DNA of 64,000 nt from Cladopsammia gracilis (taxonomy: Eukaryota > Cnidaria > Anthozoa > Scleractinia > Dendrophylliidae): NCBI GenBank assembly GCA_022457155.1, contig JAJGOT010000744.1, forward strand, positions 23,501-87,500, given 5' to 3'. The position numbers and the translations under genes were made by a program. Positions 21,601 through 31,066 of the stretch are shown here, piece by piece (position 1 is the stretch's first letter; each line of letters starts with the position of its first letter). Below the pieces are notes generated by a model. It was not told the origin of the DNA. It saw only the letters and a list, made by a program, of their open reading frames with translations, and did no database searches.

Positions 21601-24600
21601 CAACGTTCAACAACTTTCAACATGTTGAACGGCATATTTCAACATTCAACATCAAATGATACACTGTCAACATTTATTTTGTTGAACAGCAGCTGCATCA
21701 TTTGTTGCTCAACAAATGTTGAACCGTGTATCATTGGCTTAAGCCTTACATAACTTTGTGCTAAATAACCTCTATGCATTTAGACAGTGTAACCACTTAT
21801 GTATGTGGACCTGTAAATAAAAAAATATAGGCGTACAAAGAAAGTTTAAAAAGTGTTGAAAATCGTGAAGTTATAGATGACATTGGTGATAAAAATTGAG
21901 TTCTAGAGGTTCTAGAAAAGGTAAATGGACTGAACAAGTGAATATGAGGAGACTAATAAACAAATTTCTTAAGCCAAAAATCTTTAAAAATGTTGCAGAA
22001 TATCTGCCTTATGTTTCTGGAAAATCTATATGATAATATTTTTTGCCGTTCTTTTTTGTACAATAAATTTAATGTTATAGATCAGGTTTGATGACTGTGT
22101 CAAGGCACTTAAGGAGTTTGTTGAGCAGGGGAAGACTTTTGATTATGTGATAAATGATCTAACGGATATACCAATATCTGTCTCCTTACACGGTGAGTGT
22201 TACACAGATTGACTGGATGCAACCATTTATCATCTTACCCTGCCAAGAGCGCCAAACAAACAATACTACAATAAAGTACTGCTTAATAGCTTTCATTTGA
22301 ATGGTCGCACTAGTGCTTTAGAATTTTATCCACAGACTTAAAAGTTAGAACCACCTTGTACAGCACAATGAACAGCACCACAGAAAAGTACTGCTCAGTA
22401 GCTTTCATTTGAATGGTCACACTTTAGGATTTCATCCACAGACTCAAAAGTTAGAACCACGTTGTACAGCATAATAAACAGCACCACAGAAAAGTACTGC
22501 TCAGTAGCTTTCATTTAAATGGTCACACTTTAGGATTTTATCCACAGACTGAAAAGTTAGAACCACCTTGAGCAGCATAATAAACAGTACCACAGAAAAG
22601 TACTGCTCAGTAGCTTTCATTTGAATGGTCACACTTTAGGATTTCATCCCAGTTGGAAAAGTTTTTTAAAAATAGTTTGATTCTTCGTTTAATTGATCCA
22701 CGTCATTTCTTCTAGATTCTCACTGGGAATTTGTTCGTGAAATATTAAACCTTACACTTCGCGTGCTCAAACCCGGGGCAAAATTCTACGCACAGGTAGG
22801 GCACAAGCTTTGTAAACTTATACTTAACTTGAAATAAAACTTGTTGTTGTTGTTGTTGTTGTTGATGGTAGGATAATACATTAGACTGCTTGAATTACCC
22901 ACCGGTAGAATGGTTGGCCAACCGACCACCGGCGAAACAAGCTATCAACTGGTTGACAACCTGACTGTTTGTCCGAGGACTGACAGACAAACGGACGAAT
23001 TGAATTGAAGGGACATTGTCACAGGGAGTTTGCTGTGTTTTACCTTTGCTAAAACATAAAATTGCTCTTAGAACCCCACGAAGAAAATATCAAGTGATTC
23101 CTCGGCGAAGGAACTTCAGAAAGTACAAACCGTATTCAGTTTGTCACGATTTTCCCAAGAAACATGGGACTGAATAACAACACTTTTGGCCAATTTTTTC
23201 AAGGTGCAATCCATTTCTATCCTGGTCATCTGCTGAACGATTGACTGTACTTTTGATGACAGGGGTGCTGACTAGCAGACAGACAGACCCACAAACTATC
23301 AGACTGTCGTGTTTCAGTAAAAATTATTAAGCGTCAATGATTGATTTGCTAGCACTGGAGTGCATTGTTGAATGCTCTATCGAAACAACTCCAACTGACG
23401 TTATGGCACATGGCTACCTGTCTGGCTTTCAGTTTGAACTTATTTCAATCACCACTGCTCCTCGCTATAACCTTCGTAGCACTAACAATGGAATTTTACT
23501 CCTGTATCGTTCTACTAAATCGTACAAGACTCTTGGTGATCGAGGATTTATGTCTGCAGCCCCCAAGTTATGGAATGCCCTTCCCTTGGACATAAGATCT
23601 GCCAATAGTTTCTCTGCTTTTAAAGACTTTTCATGTTAGGAAATCCTTTTACTGAACTTAATTTTTATAATGTAAAGCGCATTACAACGTCGTGTATGGT
23701 TAATGCGCGATATAAGTTACATGTATTTATTTATTTATTTTGTTTCAGGGTACAAACGGTGCTACACGCAAGAAGGCAATTGAACAGTACGAACAGCAGC
23801 TAAAGAACCTTTGCTTTCCAGTAGAGTTTAGAAGAGAATGTGCTTATGTTCCATCATTTGAGGAAAGGTATCCTTTAAACCTTTGAAGTGAGAATACGAG
23901 AGTAATGTGTGCCAGTTAGCAAAGGCGGCGTGCGTTTCTCAGAAGTCTCGAAAACGTTCCCGAAAAGCTTTTTTTTTTCAGAATATTTTTCACGACAAAG
24001 ATTCAGTATTTATTGGTTCTAAAGGCTTTGTAATAAAACCCTTAGTTGGCAAAACAAGTCGGGCTAGTTTGTGGGCTAAAAACTACAGCGCCCCTTGATA
24101 AGTACCTCAACTACAGCAAACCACTGCAATTTTTATCGATTTTTCAAAGAAATGGGAAAGAGCTTGAAAAATTAAGCCGAAATTTTCCAAGTGGCGATCC
24201 ATTACCATCCTGGCAATCCACAGCCAAACTGAAACAATATGTCTTTTGGCTTTTCAAAGTTGCAGAAGCCACGCAGCTCTTTAGAACCTCTAATTTCATT
24301 GGACCTGGGTATCAAGCAGCTGTATTGTTTTCAGGGCTGGGGTCCATTGTTGTGTTGTTTGTTCTATTGTTTTCTCAGCCAATCAGAGAAGACCTTGTAA
24401 GAGTTGCGAACCGCCCCCAAAGTTGTACTGAAAATTGATGACATAGCCTCGTTAATGTAGATCGGAGTGAATTATGTAGTTTGTGTAAATGCCAGGCTAA
24501 CGATCAATAATTTTTAATCCAACATTTTGTTCCATTTAACCGCGTCTCTTAACTTTGATTCACATTGGTTTTTCAAACATTTTATTACAAATTTTGGAAA

Positions 24601-25026
24601 GACGATCATCGTGTTTGTCGTTCCCTTGTTCAAATTGGTGCTCCATCTCAATATTACATTTATAACCATAATTTCATGGAATATGCTGTGACGCGAATTT
24701 TAGTTTTATCAATTTTCCCCTTTTCATTCCTCGATCCTTTTCTTGTAATTATTTCAGTGAAAATAAAACTACCTTCCTTAAAATACTTCGACGAGCGTTC
24801 ACTCAAAATTTTGTTTTCGCTATTACGCTCGCAACAGCAAAATAGCGTTCACGTGGCAAATCTTTCAATAATGTTTCCAACCCCAGGGCGACTTCAAGTT
24901 CCGATCCCCTACGGTAAAATACCCGGGCATATTGACGTTTCCAAATTATTTGTTTTGATATATGATTTTGCTTTCGTCCTTGACATCTTTATCAGCTGGA
25001 CTTTCTATGAAGTGTGGAGGAAGTGA
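15435..25026 (+). CDS. SMS: Spermine synthase, ten coding exons
   Basis: SMS transfers aminopropyl from decarboxylated S-adenosylmethionine to spermidine, making spermine in the cytosol. The exons are 15435-15610, 15825-15921, 17977-18119, 19238-19329, 19872-20026, 20853-20942, 22081-22192, 22716-22795, 23749-23867 and 24996-25026. They join in phase to 1095 nt, 364 aa; human SMS is 366 aa. The N-terminal domain is residues 1 to about 115. The aminopropyltransferase fold carries the nucleotide motif LILGGGDGG at 196-204 and [11 protein letters not shown] at 274-284, whose Asp277 matches the catalytic Asp of the family. The chosen Met begins SVNQTLLDF, like the human start, and a splice acceptor 18 bases upstream implies a further 5' UTR exon. 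No frame breaks were found. Introns 5 and 9 look U12-type. Introns 2, 5, 7 and 8 hold repeats. Confidence 0.93.
15825..15921 (+). CDS. SMS: SMS coding exon 2 (residues 59-91)
   Basis: Acceptor TTGCAAAG precedes 15825; it was preferred over CCAG at 15798 because only this phase continues the protein as [15 protein letters not shown]. Donor GAGAG|GTAAGT. Confidence 0.75.
16246..16966. mobile_element. TTAA-flanked 721-bp element in SMS intron 2
   Basis: TTAA (16242-16245, 16967-16970) flanks GGTTACAGTGTACCTTC and its complement GAAGGTACACTGTAACC. The interior is shared with 43291-43895, including AGAGCTACAACTCA, AATTTGGACAG, CTGTAACTTTTCACTG and CGCTAGAGCTGTT. It is non-coding. TTAA points to a piggyBac- or Kolobok-type transposase. 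Confidence 0.85.
17073..17293 (+). repeat. Repeat family A copy in SMS intron 2
   Basis: It reads AACTCTTTCACTCCCAGAGT, then ATCCTATGGTGTGACCATTC and AATGAAACCTCTTTGGCAG, ending TTTGGCACTTTCGGGTGTAA. The ends suggest a short TIR around AACYCTTTCAC. Confidence 0.65.
17560..17785 (+). repeat. Probable LINE 3' UTR remnant
   Basis: The order AAATTAGAATTAG, (TTTTA)n, GCACTGTATTATT, GAGGCCTAATCAGCC, AACCCTAGTTGAAATAAAG and a TATC tail resembles 3' UTRs of CR1/L2-type LINEs. No coding part remains. Confidence 0.35.
17977..18119 (+). CDS. SMS: SMS coding exon 3 (residues 92-138)
   Basis: Acceptor CTTTTCAG, donor CAA|GTGAGT. Encodes [20 protein letters not shown] and ends [10 protein letters not shown], equivalent to the human segment leading to the catalytic domain. 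Confidence 0.9.
18294..18556. mobile_element. Possible TTAA element in SMS intron 3
   Basis: Left TTAA then GGTGATTCC; right GGAATCACTTTT. The interior has CGCACTCGTGCACGCGC palindromic words like those in 13443-14094. A right TTAA is absent, so this is tentative. Confidence 0.3.
19035..19195 (+). repeat. Diverged repeat family A copy in SMS intron 3
   Basis: Retains AAAGTATGACCATTC, CATTGAAATGAAAGCCTTTC and ATATTTACAAAATAAAATTT in family order. Confidence 0.45.
19238..19329 (+). CDS. SMS: SMS coding exon 4 (residues 139-169)
   Basis: Acceptor TTATTTTAG, donor GAAA|GTAAGC. Encodes [20 protein letters not shown] and [11 protein letters not shown], with the YQ that binds the aminopropyl donor region in the family. 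Confidence 0.9.
19385..19600. repeat. GGGGCTTAA repeat in SMS intron 4
   Basis: Recurrent GGGGGGCTTAA words with G runs, plus AAATGGAGGCTTATTTGAG. A self-similar non-coding element; short translations across it are shadows. Confidence 0.45.
19872..20026 (+). CDS. SMS: SMS coding exon 5 (residues 170-221)
   Basis: Acceptor CATCCTTTCAG. Encodes [14 protein letters not shown] and [15 protein letters not shown], the nucleotide-binding motif, and ends VTMVE. The exon ends at GAG before the AT-AC intron; reading on into the intron gives a stop after eight codons. Confidence 0.9.
20027..20852 (+). other. SMS: U12-type AT-AC intron (SMS intron 5, 826 nt)
   Basis: The donor is ATATCCTT, an exact match to the minor-spliceosome AT-AC 5' consensus. 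The branch site TTCCTTGAC (20836-20844) fits the TTCCTTRAC consensus exactly, and the intron ends AC at 20852, 9 nt after the branch A. Only this splice joins VTMVE to IDKVVVD, matching the family. No GT donor and AG acceptor pair gives that protein. Confidence 0.88.
20042..20415. repeat. G-tract CCCCATTCTAG repeat in the AT-AC intron
   Basis: It starts 15 bases after the U12 donor with long G runs and GTGGGTATGTGCCGCCC. It carries three TACCCCATTCTAG-type units, and ends GGGCGGCACATACC with TTTGGGGGA, an inverted match to the start. Confidence 0.6.
20853..20942 (+). CDS. SMS: SMS coding exon 6 (residues 222-251)
   Basis: Follows the AC at 20852. Encodes [20 protein letters not shown] and [10 protein letters not shown]. 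Donor GAA|GTGAGT. Confidence 0.88.
21435..21738. mobile_element. TTAA-flanked GTTCAAC element in SMS intron 6
   Basis: TTAA (21431-21434, 21739-21742) flanks GCGAATGATACACGGTTCAA and its complement ending GTGTATCATTGGC. The interior is built almost entirely from CAACTTGTTGAA, GTTCAACA and TGTTGAAC words in both orientations. Confidence 0.8.
22081..22192 (+). CDS. SMS: SMS coding exon 7 (residues 252-288)
   Basis: Acceptor ATGTTATAG, donor CACG|GTGAGT. Encodes [20 protein letters not shown] and [13 protein letters not shown], including catalytic-position Asp277. Confidence 0.9.
22258..22665 (-). repeat. Four-unit tandem array of repeat family A (about 106 bp)
   Basis: AAAGTACTGCT recurs at about 22273, 22385, 22491 and 22597. 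Each unit carries GCTTTCATTTGAATGGTC and CCACAGACT then AAAGTTAGAACC, the complement of family A. It is expanded in SMS intron 7. Confidence 0.8.
22716..22795 (+). CDS. SMS: SMS coding exon 8 (residues 289-315)
   Basis: Acceptor CTTCTAG, donor GCACAG|GTAGGG. Encodes [20 protein letters not shown] and GAKFYAQ. Confidence 0.9.
23390..23745 (+). pseudogene. 5'-truncated LINE 3' end in SMS intron 8
   Basis: One frame reads [20 protein letters not shown] and [20 protein letters not shown] then [14 protein letters not shown] and stop, a CR1/L2-type reverse transcriptase C-terminus. The 3' UTR has GTAAAGCGCATTACAACG and an (ATTT)n tail ending against the exon 9 acceptor. Confidence 0.75.
23749..23867 (+). 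CDS. SMS: SMS coding exon 9 (residues 316-354)
   Basis: Acceptor TTTTGTTTCAG. Encodes [18 protein letters not shown] and [15 protein letters not shown]. The exon ends GAGGAAAG before GTATCCTTT. Its acceptor adjoins the tail of a LINE insertion. Confidence 0.9.
23868..24995 (+). other. SMS: U12-type GT-AG intron (SMS intron 9, 1,128 nt)
   Basis: The donor GTATCCTTT matches the U12 GT-AG 5' consensus. The branch site GTCCTTGAC (24976-24984) is one base from consensus, with its A 12 nt from the AG at 24994-24995. The splice joins FEE-S to WTFYEVWRK and the stop, matching the family C-terminus. Confidence 0.82.
24996..25026 (+). CDS. SMS: SMS coding exon 10 (residues 355-364)
   Basis: Acceptor CTTTATCAG. 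Encodes WTFYEVWRK then TGA at 25024-25026, equivalent to the WVFYTVWKK ending of the vertebrate protein. Confidence 0.88.
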
Positions 25027-25852
25027 ATAGTGGAGAAGGATCCATAATCTATATTAAACAAAACGAAAACACACACGAAAGAACACCTGTTAGATAGAAT
25101 AGCTAGTGAAATCATGCATCGTGCATGACGGAGATTTAAAGGGACTCTGTCCCGGCTGAAATAGCGTGATTTTGTGATTATAGCCAGGAGCTTGCTTTAA
25201 GCTTGCTTTATTATCTTGCAATAGGAAGAAAAGATCGCCAAAAGTGATGAACACAAAGAAATATGAACTAAAAGACGAAATAACGACTAAAAAACTCAAA
25301 ATTCCACCAGAATGGAAACTTGGATTTCTTGACCGTCTGTCACGAAATCAAAATTGGTGAACTGTAATCCGCTTCCATGGCCCTATTCTCCCAGAGGAGA
25401 CTTAGGAATTAAGTCAAGTCAATCCACTTCCATCCTTGTAATCCTACACTTATTCTCCAAACTACTGCTTCTGTTTTGCTCCGCGGATTCTTTTTATCCA
25501 ATTTAGTTGTATATTTGGTGGCACTTGGCGATATAACATGGAAATTCAGTAAGCAAACTTTCGTTATGTAGGCGGGACAGTATTCCTTAAAATTCCGTAA
25601 TTATTGTCCAATAAAACAGCTTTTAAAAAATGTCATTGACACAGCGTAAAGTGGCGTCATTACAATGTTCGATGTGTAATGACAAATTGCTGAACACTGG
25701 GTCGGCCTTTACATCAAAGAAAAAAAGAAATGCCCTCCTCGATAGTGAAGTAAGATTACCTTGCCCTATTTTTGTCGCCCGTTTACCTAATTCTTTATTT
25801 GCGAGTTTTGCGCGGAAAAAGAGATGAAGGACGCAATTTACCCTTAAAGCAG
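25027..25852. other. SMS 3' flank, no gene seen
   Basis: AATAAA occurs at 25610-25615, about 580 bases after the stop, and is a possible but distant poly(A) signal. TTTAAAGGGACTCTGTCCC near 25135 resembles a single end of the TTAA element at 50916 without a partner. Confidence 0.4.
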
Positions 25853-26127
25853 TTTTCAATAAGGCGTCGAATGAAATTTGGCCGTTTCTTTGGTTTTTGC
25901 ATTGCTATACACTTTATGATTGGCTAAGAAATCGCGCGCCAATTTATCATCCAGTCAGAAGTAAAACCAAAACCAAGCGTGACTTACCCACACGCGTTTT
26001 CCCGCGCTGGCGCCGGCTACATGTATTTTCTTCGATCTCCGATTGGTTCATTGGATTGTCCGCGTCTTGTGATTGGCCAGAATAATTACTTTGGTTTTGG
26101 TTTTACGACACTGAAGTGAAAACCGCT
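25853..26127 (+). repeat. Repeat family B (CCAAT-rich), copy 1
   Basis: The order GCAGTTTTCAAT, TTTGCATTGCT, ATGATTGGCTAAGAAATC, CAGAAGTAAAACCAAAACCA, CACGCGTTTTCCCGCGC, CATGTA, CTCCGATTGGTTCATTGGAT and TTTGGTTTTGGTTTTACGAC matches 61550-61817 closely. Shorter relatives lie at 59845-60056 (minus) and 33715-33890. It holds several ATTGG (inverted CCAAT) boxes. Confidence 0.7.
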
Positions 26128-27957
26128 ACATCAGAGAATTGTTTAAGTGGCCGTTTTCATGGCTCTCTACCAGAGAGTCGCACCTTAATACGAGTCTACT
26201 GTTCAAAATTGAGAGTTATGCGATGTTTGGGAGCAAAGTTACAAGTCGTCAAATTCGGGAATTTTATAGACACTTGTATGAAAGACGGGAGAAGTTGCAC
26301 CTTAGTTATACGTATGTCTGTAAATTGGCGAAATACGCAATCATATCCTCGGTCCTAAAAGTCGCGTGACCCTCAAATTTGATGATTTATCTAGTTTTGA
26401 GGTTTCTGTAAGGATCTGTAAGAAGTATAAGGAACTTTGTTAGAGAACCAAGAAAACGACTATACTTGAAAAACCGTGATATGGGTGAATGGCCTGACAA
26501 AGAGCGAGCCTAGAGGCAACAAAACAATATTAAAGCAGTGTAGATCTCGCGACTTTTTGAAGAATCGCCAAATTTGCTTGTGACATCTTCATTTTGGGTG
26601 TGGCATCACGGAGATCTTCACTTCTCTTGGTCAAAACTATCCGGATGCTACAATACCTTTAACTATTTACAAATAATACTTAAACACCAAGGGAATGAAA
26701 TCAACCAATTCTTGAAAGAGAAACAAGTCGTGGTCTGTTCTAGCCTATTTTGGAATCGAAAATGTGAGACCTTTCAAGTTGCAATAAGGATTCATTCAAA
26801 TCCAGTCCGCCTGTGATTAGAATACACTAAGGGTGGTAATTTATCACAAAATTAGATCATAATTTATTTTTCGGTTTCTGTTCATTTTTCTTGCTTTTTG
26901 AAATGACGTCACCAAATCAGCGTGAAACTGTACTGCCCCTTTATTATAATATAAATTGTCAGGATTAATAACCTAGTGAATAAAAGTTTATCCCTCCGGC
27001 ATTTTTCCGAAATTTTTGCAAAATGACATTCAGATGAACATCGGAAAAGTTCGTAAATTGCCGGGTGTCTTCAGCAAACTTCGGAAAAATTCAGAAATTG
27101 ATCACATAGTTTCAAATAGCATTGTAACAATATCCAAAAATATTCCAAAATATTCGGCCGGAATACCTTCAACTTTACCAAAGTTGTAAAGGCATGGGAT
27201 ATCTAATATGTATTTTTAACTATACTTACCACATGCAATTTTGCTAAATATATCTCTAAACGATTTAAAATTGTTCGACCTACAGGATATTGTTACAGAA
27301 AAGGCATCGTCCTATTTTTGAAGTTCGCACCTAATACTAATACTTTTGTGTCAGATAATGATCTCAGCAACTTCTATCACCTCAAGATTTTTCCTATAGT
27401 ATGCAACACGCAACCACCGTTCAAATTTTTTATTTTTTCGTGGTTAGCGATATTGACCCATTTCTCTTGATTTCTATTTTCCTGCAAGTGATGAAACCCA
27501 TTTTTACATTCATCAGTGATCCACCGGATCGATAACGGATTTAAATTTGGATAGAAAAACATCGTATATTGGCATGAGAACGTTTTTATTACTTCCATTA
27601 TATTTTACTTATATTTTACTTATATTTGCACCCACTAAATTTATTCTAACACCTCTCGTCTCACGCACGTGATTTTTTAACTTGCCGCTATAGCTTCTCT
27701 GATAGCTTCTTGTGCGTGAACGAAAATGACGCGAGTTGTTTTTAAACCATTTTAGTGAACTGATCCCAGTTTTGTGTACCTGGTTATTGTGCTCGATGCT
27801 CAGACTTCACGGGTTTTTGTAACGATTTGTAGGTTATGGAGACTGAGAATGGGTCGCGTTTTTTCATGGTTTCACTACGCTTTCGCTTCTGGTTATGTCG
27901 CCCCCCTGGGGGGCTGGGATGGGAGAGTGATGGATACCTCCTAACACCTTGTTATAA
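26128..27957. other. Intergenic, no gene seen
   Basis: AT-rich, without protein-like frames. 26990-27180 is unusual for repeated TTCCGAAATTT/TTCGGAAAAATTC words. Confidence 0.5.
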
Positions 27958-28392
27958 CTGCAGTCGAATCTCCATGTACGATCACATCTCGTAAGTCAAA
28001 TAATTGTAGTCGAAACCATTCGAAAGCGACCACGACCACTTTCAACGCTGGTAATTTGTGTTTTTCTGTTGTTTTTAAAGAGCTATGTCGTGAGGATTTG
28101 ACCGTTTTTTGATCAAAACAGCCCCAAATTAAAACCTAGTACCTAGTATCACACACGAAATACTTATAGAACACTAAGAGGAAGTTAACAAGGGAATTTT
28201 TAAAATAACACCAAAAATGGTGACAATCAGCCCCTTAAAATGACCTTAATCCTCTTTAAGCCACCGCTCGCCCACCTACCACCTACGGACAGGATTGACA
28301 GCATTTTAATTCCCGACGAAAAAGATTTACTGAAAATAACTCCCGCTAATGCGCGGCGAAAGTGTCCGCGAAAGCGGGAGTTGACTGCGATC
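27958..28392. mobile_element. Possible degenerate Tc1/mariner-like element
   Basis: CAGTCGAATCTCC at the left and GGGAGTTGACTG at the right are imperfect inverted ends, with GCGACCAC and GTGTCCGCGAAAGC words resembling pogo/Tigger-type termini. No TA duplication is preserved. Confidence 0.3.
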
Positions 28393-29078
28393 CTTTCGGT
28401 GGATTTGTAAAATACCGGACCAAGAGGTTAATCTCGTAGCAAAGCCGAAGACAATGATAAAAGGTCTAGTTCGTTATACACTTTTTTTCAGAACGTTTCT
28501 AAAGAAAGTTGAGGCTGGGAATGATCAACATTTTACCCATGTAGGCTTAGATTTTGTTAAGAACGTCCTTATTCTGTCCTCATATTTTTACAAGAAGCTA
28601 ACTAAGAATGAAATAAATGGTAATAATTGGTCAGGGAAAATAAACACTCCAACTAAGCCAAAAAACGCTAGAATTTTTGTAACGTCACAGGTCGTTTCCC
28701 ATTATGAAACAATAAATTCAGAACTGTGATTTATTGAAATACTATACAACTGATCTCAAGAAAGTATTGTGAGGAACATTTTCAGGATCAAATCGCCAAA
28801 ACATAAGGACATTCAGTCCCGACTCTGCCTTGTAACTTGATTCATCCACGAAATAAGGACTGAGTTTAAAATTTTGCCGTTATTAAACGGCTGCGATTTT
28901 GAAACCGCTCTGCTGCAGGCTCGCAGTGGAGAAGAGTTTAAATAGAATGCCGCTCGAAAATAAAACGGAGGCGTTGGTAAAAATCGCTCCCTCTCTTTAC
29001 CTTTTGTCTCAGCCTGTTTTATTTGTGCGTTCGTACTCGTGCTTTAACTCAGATGACCAGCAGTTTCACTTTCTGAGG

Positions 29079-29285
29079 TAGACTACGAGCAGCCTCTCTT
29101 TCCGAGCTTTGTCCGTCGAGCGAGAAACGAAAAAAAAACATTAGCGAACGGATAATGGCCGCGCGAAACTAGGGACGAGGCAGGCCTCGCCCCTAGTTTC
29201 GCGCGGCCATTATCTGTTCGCTAATGTTTTTTTTCGTTTCTCGCTCGACGGACTAAGCTGGGAAGGAGAGACTGCTCGTAGTCTA
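29079..29285. mobile_element. Near-perfect foldback with 9-bp target duplication
   Basis: The arms are about 100 bp: TAGACTACGAGCAG, TTTGTCCGTCGAGCGAGAAA, CATTAGCGAACGGATAATGG and CCGCGCGAAACTAGGG, mirrored on the right. TTTCTGAGG flanks it directly on both sides (29070-29078, 29286-29294). The high arm identity means a recent insertion or ongoing gene conversion. Confidence 0.85.
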
Positions 29286-29294
29286 TTTCTGAGG

Positions 29295-30660
29295 AAGATG
29301 ACTTGGCCACTTCGATCCTTACGCTGTGTTTACACTAGGGCGAAACATGTTTAGTCTGATCACAAATGAAACAAGTTTACCTATGCAACGTGTGCACATC
29401 AGGCGGTACATGGCGCGAATCATGATCGAAACACTGTTTATGCTGAGTATTATCGAAACTACCTCACGAGGTAGTTTCGATCGTCTAAGCGAGACGAAAC
29501 ACATTAGCGCAAATGTCGTCTCCATGTTCAACATTACATTGCCCTTCGTTCCAAAAGGGCTTCACCAAAGTGAGATTAAACCCTAAAAATCATGCAACAG
29601 CAAGTTCGAGCTCTATTTCTTTTCGGTTCATTTTTATTTATAAAGATTTTACGCGAGCTTATGCCTGCGAGAGAGGGACGGGAAGAAGGGCCAGAGATCC
29701 TGAGAACGAGGTGGCCTTCCCCCGCCCCCTTTGTTTAATATGAACGTGAGCGACAAAGTTCAACGTCCTTATGGGAGATATACTCGGTTGAACAAGAACG
29801 TTTGTGGGCGTGTTAGGTATATTCCGTGCCTGTTACCCACTCAGTACGTGAAATACCTTTAGTGTCTTGAGCTGTTATCAGTTTTGATCAGTTTAAAAGG
29901 AAGGACCAATACTGGTGCAATATTGCAGATCAGGAGCTTGTAGATACATTCACCCTGACCTTTAGGTAATCAGGATGGGGGCTGATGTTGTATTCTGGAA
30001 GTGATATCAGATCAATATTTCCTGTTTATAACACCTATGAACTTGGAGGTTGCTAAATTTAGTCCCCGCATTTTCAGGTTAACATTTCTCAGTTTAGCTT
30101 CCTCAGCGGAGAGAGGACGAGTAAAGGCTTCGAACAGGAGAGACTGGTAACGAGGACAAAAATTTCACTGAGCGGGTGAGAGAAAAACGCTCCCCTCATA
30201 CACCCTTTTTGCACCAGATTTGCCCGTCCCTTCCTCCCAGACTCGGAGTTGCCTGTGAAGCAAAGAGACGGAGTAATGATGATGGCCCATATGAACTACC
30301 GGGGATTTAAACTATCCCTTAACCATGATATAACAATCCCCCCTTGATATCCCGTGAGATCATTATTCTAACCCTCAAACCTCAATGAGGTTTTACAAAT
30401 GTGTTCTTATCCCGCCATTTCCTTTTCCCCGGACTAAAACGTGCTACAAAAGGGCGCAAATCCCTTGGGATGCCCACCTCTTTCCCACTAAGTGTCGAGA
30501 GCCGCCATACATGACATAAATGCATTAACGTACTCTCTTCTCGGGTGAGGCAATCAAGTGACCGGAGTCGGTAGGTGCAGTGAACGCCCCGAGGTTTACA
30601 AAAGGTGGCTCCTAGTTGAACGCGGAAACTAATTACAATATCAAGTTAAACACGAACACT
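29295..30660. other. Intergenic, no gene seen
   Basis: Contains a short hairpin ATCGAAACTACCTC/GAGGTAGTTTCGAT at 29452-29481 and a decayed end of the CTCGTTCCCAG family near 29690-29715. No convincing coding frame. Confidence 0.4.
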
Positions 30661-30882
30661 AATTACGAAGATTTCCGAACATTTGCGAAAATTCTCCGAA
30701 TGCTGTTCGAAGGTTGTACGAACGTTTCCGATCATTTCCCGAACATTTTCGAAGATGTCCAAAGATTTCCGAGGAAGATTCGATGTTTCGATTAGAGACC
30801 AACACGTTTTAACTCGTTTGACATTTAATAAGGGCAGGCATGGTAGCTAATATCTTCACTCTTTATAGTGAAGATAAAATTG

Positions 30883-30888
<6 letters not shown>

Positions 30889-30951
<63 letters not shown>

Positions 30952-31066
30952 ATTTATTTAGCTTAAGAAAGATCTTAAGCTTGCGTTTAAAATTGTTCAC
31001 TGTGGTGTAGTTCTTTATATCGTCTGGCAAGGAGTTCCACAGTGATGGAGCCGCAACTGCAAATGA
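30889..31066 (-). pseudogene. LINE 3' end with (ATT)n tail
   Basis: On the minus strand one frame reads AVAAPSLWNSLPDDIKNYTT and NNFKRKLKIFLKLNKF and runs into an (ATT)n array (30889-30949). APSLWNSLP and the FKxxLK ending are typical of CR1/L2-type LINE C-termini. Confidence 0.7.

Noticed and set aside
22258..22665. CRISPR-like array
   Set aside because: Repeat and spacer cannot be separated; the whole 106-bp unit repeats and belongs to a dispersed eukaryotic family.
23005..23330. Second TTAA-type element starting AGGGACATTGTCAC in SMS intron 8
   Set aside because: Only one end could be found; no inverted partner or TTAA pair.
24046..24438. 130-aa ORF in SMS intron 9
   Set aside because: It lies between two coding exons with U12 splice signals and shows no family features; it is a chance open frame.
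24565..25026. 153-aa ORF ending at the SMS stop
   Set aside because: Only its last ten codons (24996-25026) are coding; the rest is intron.
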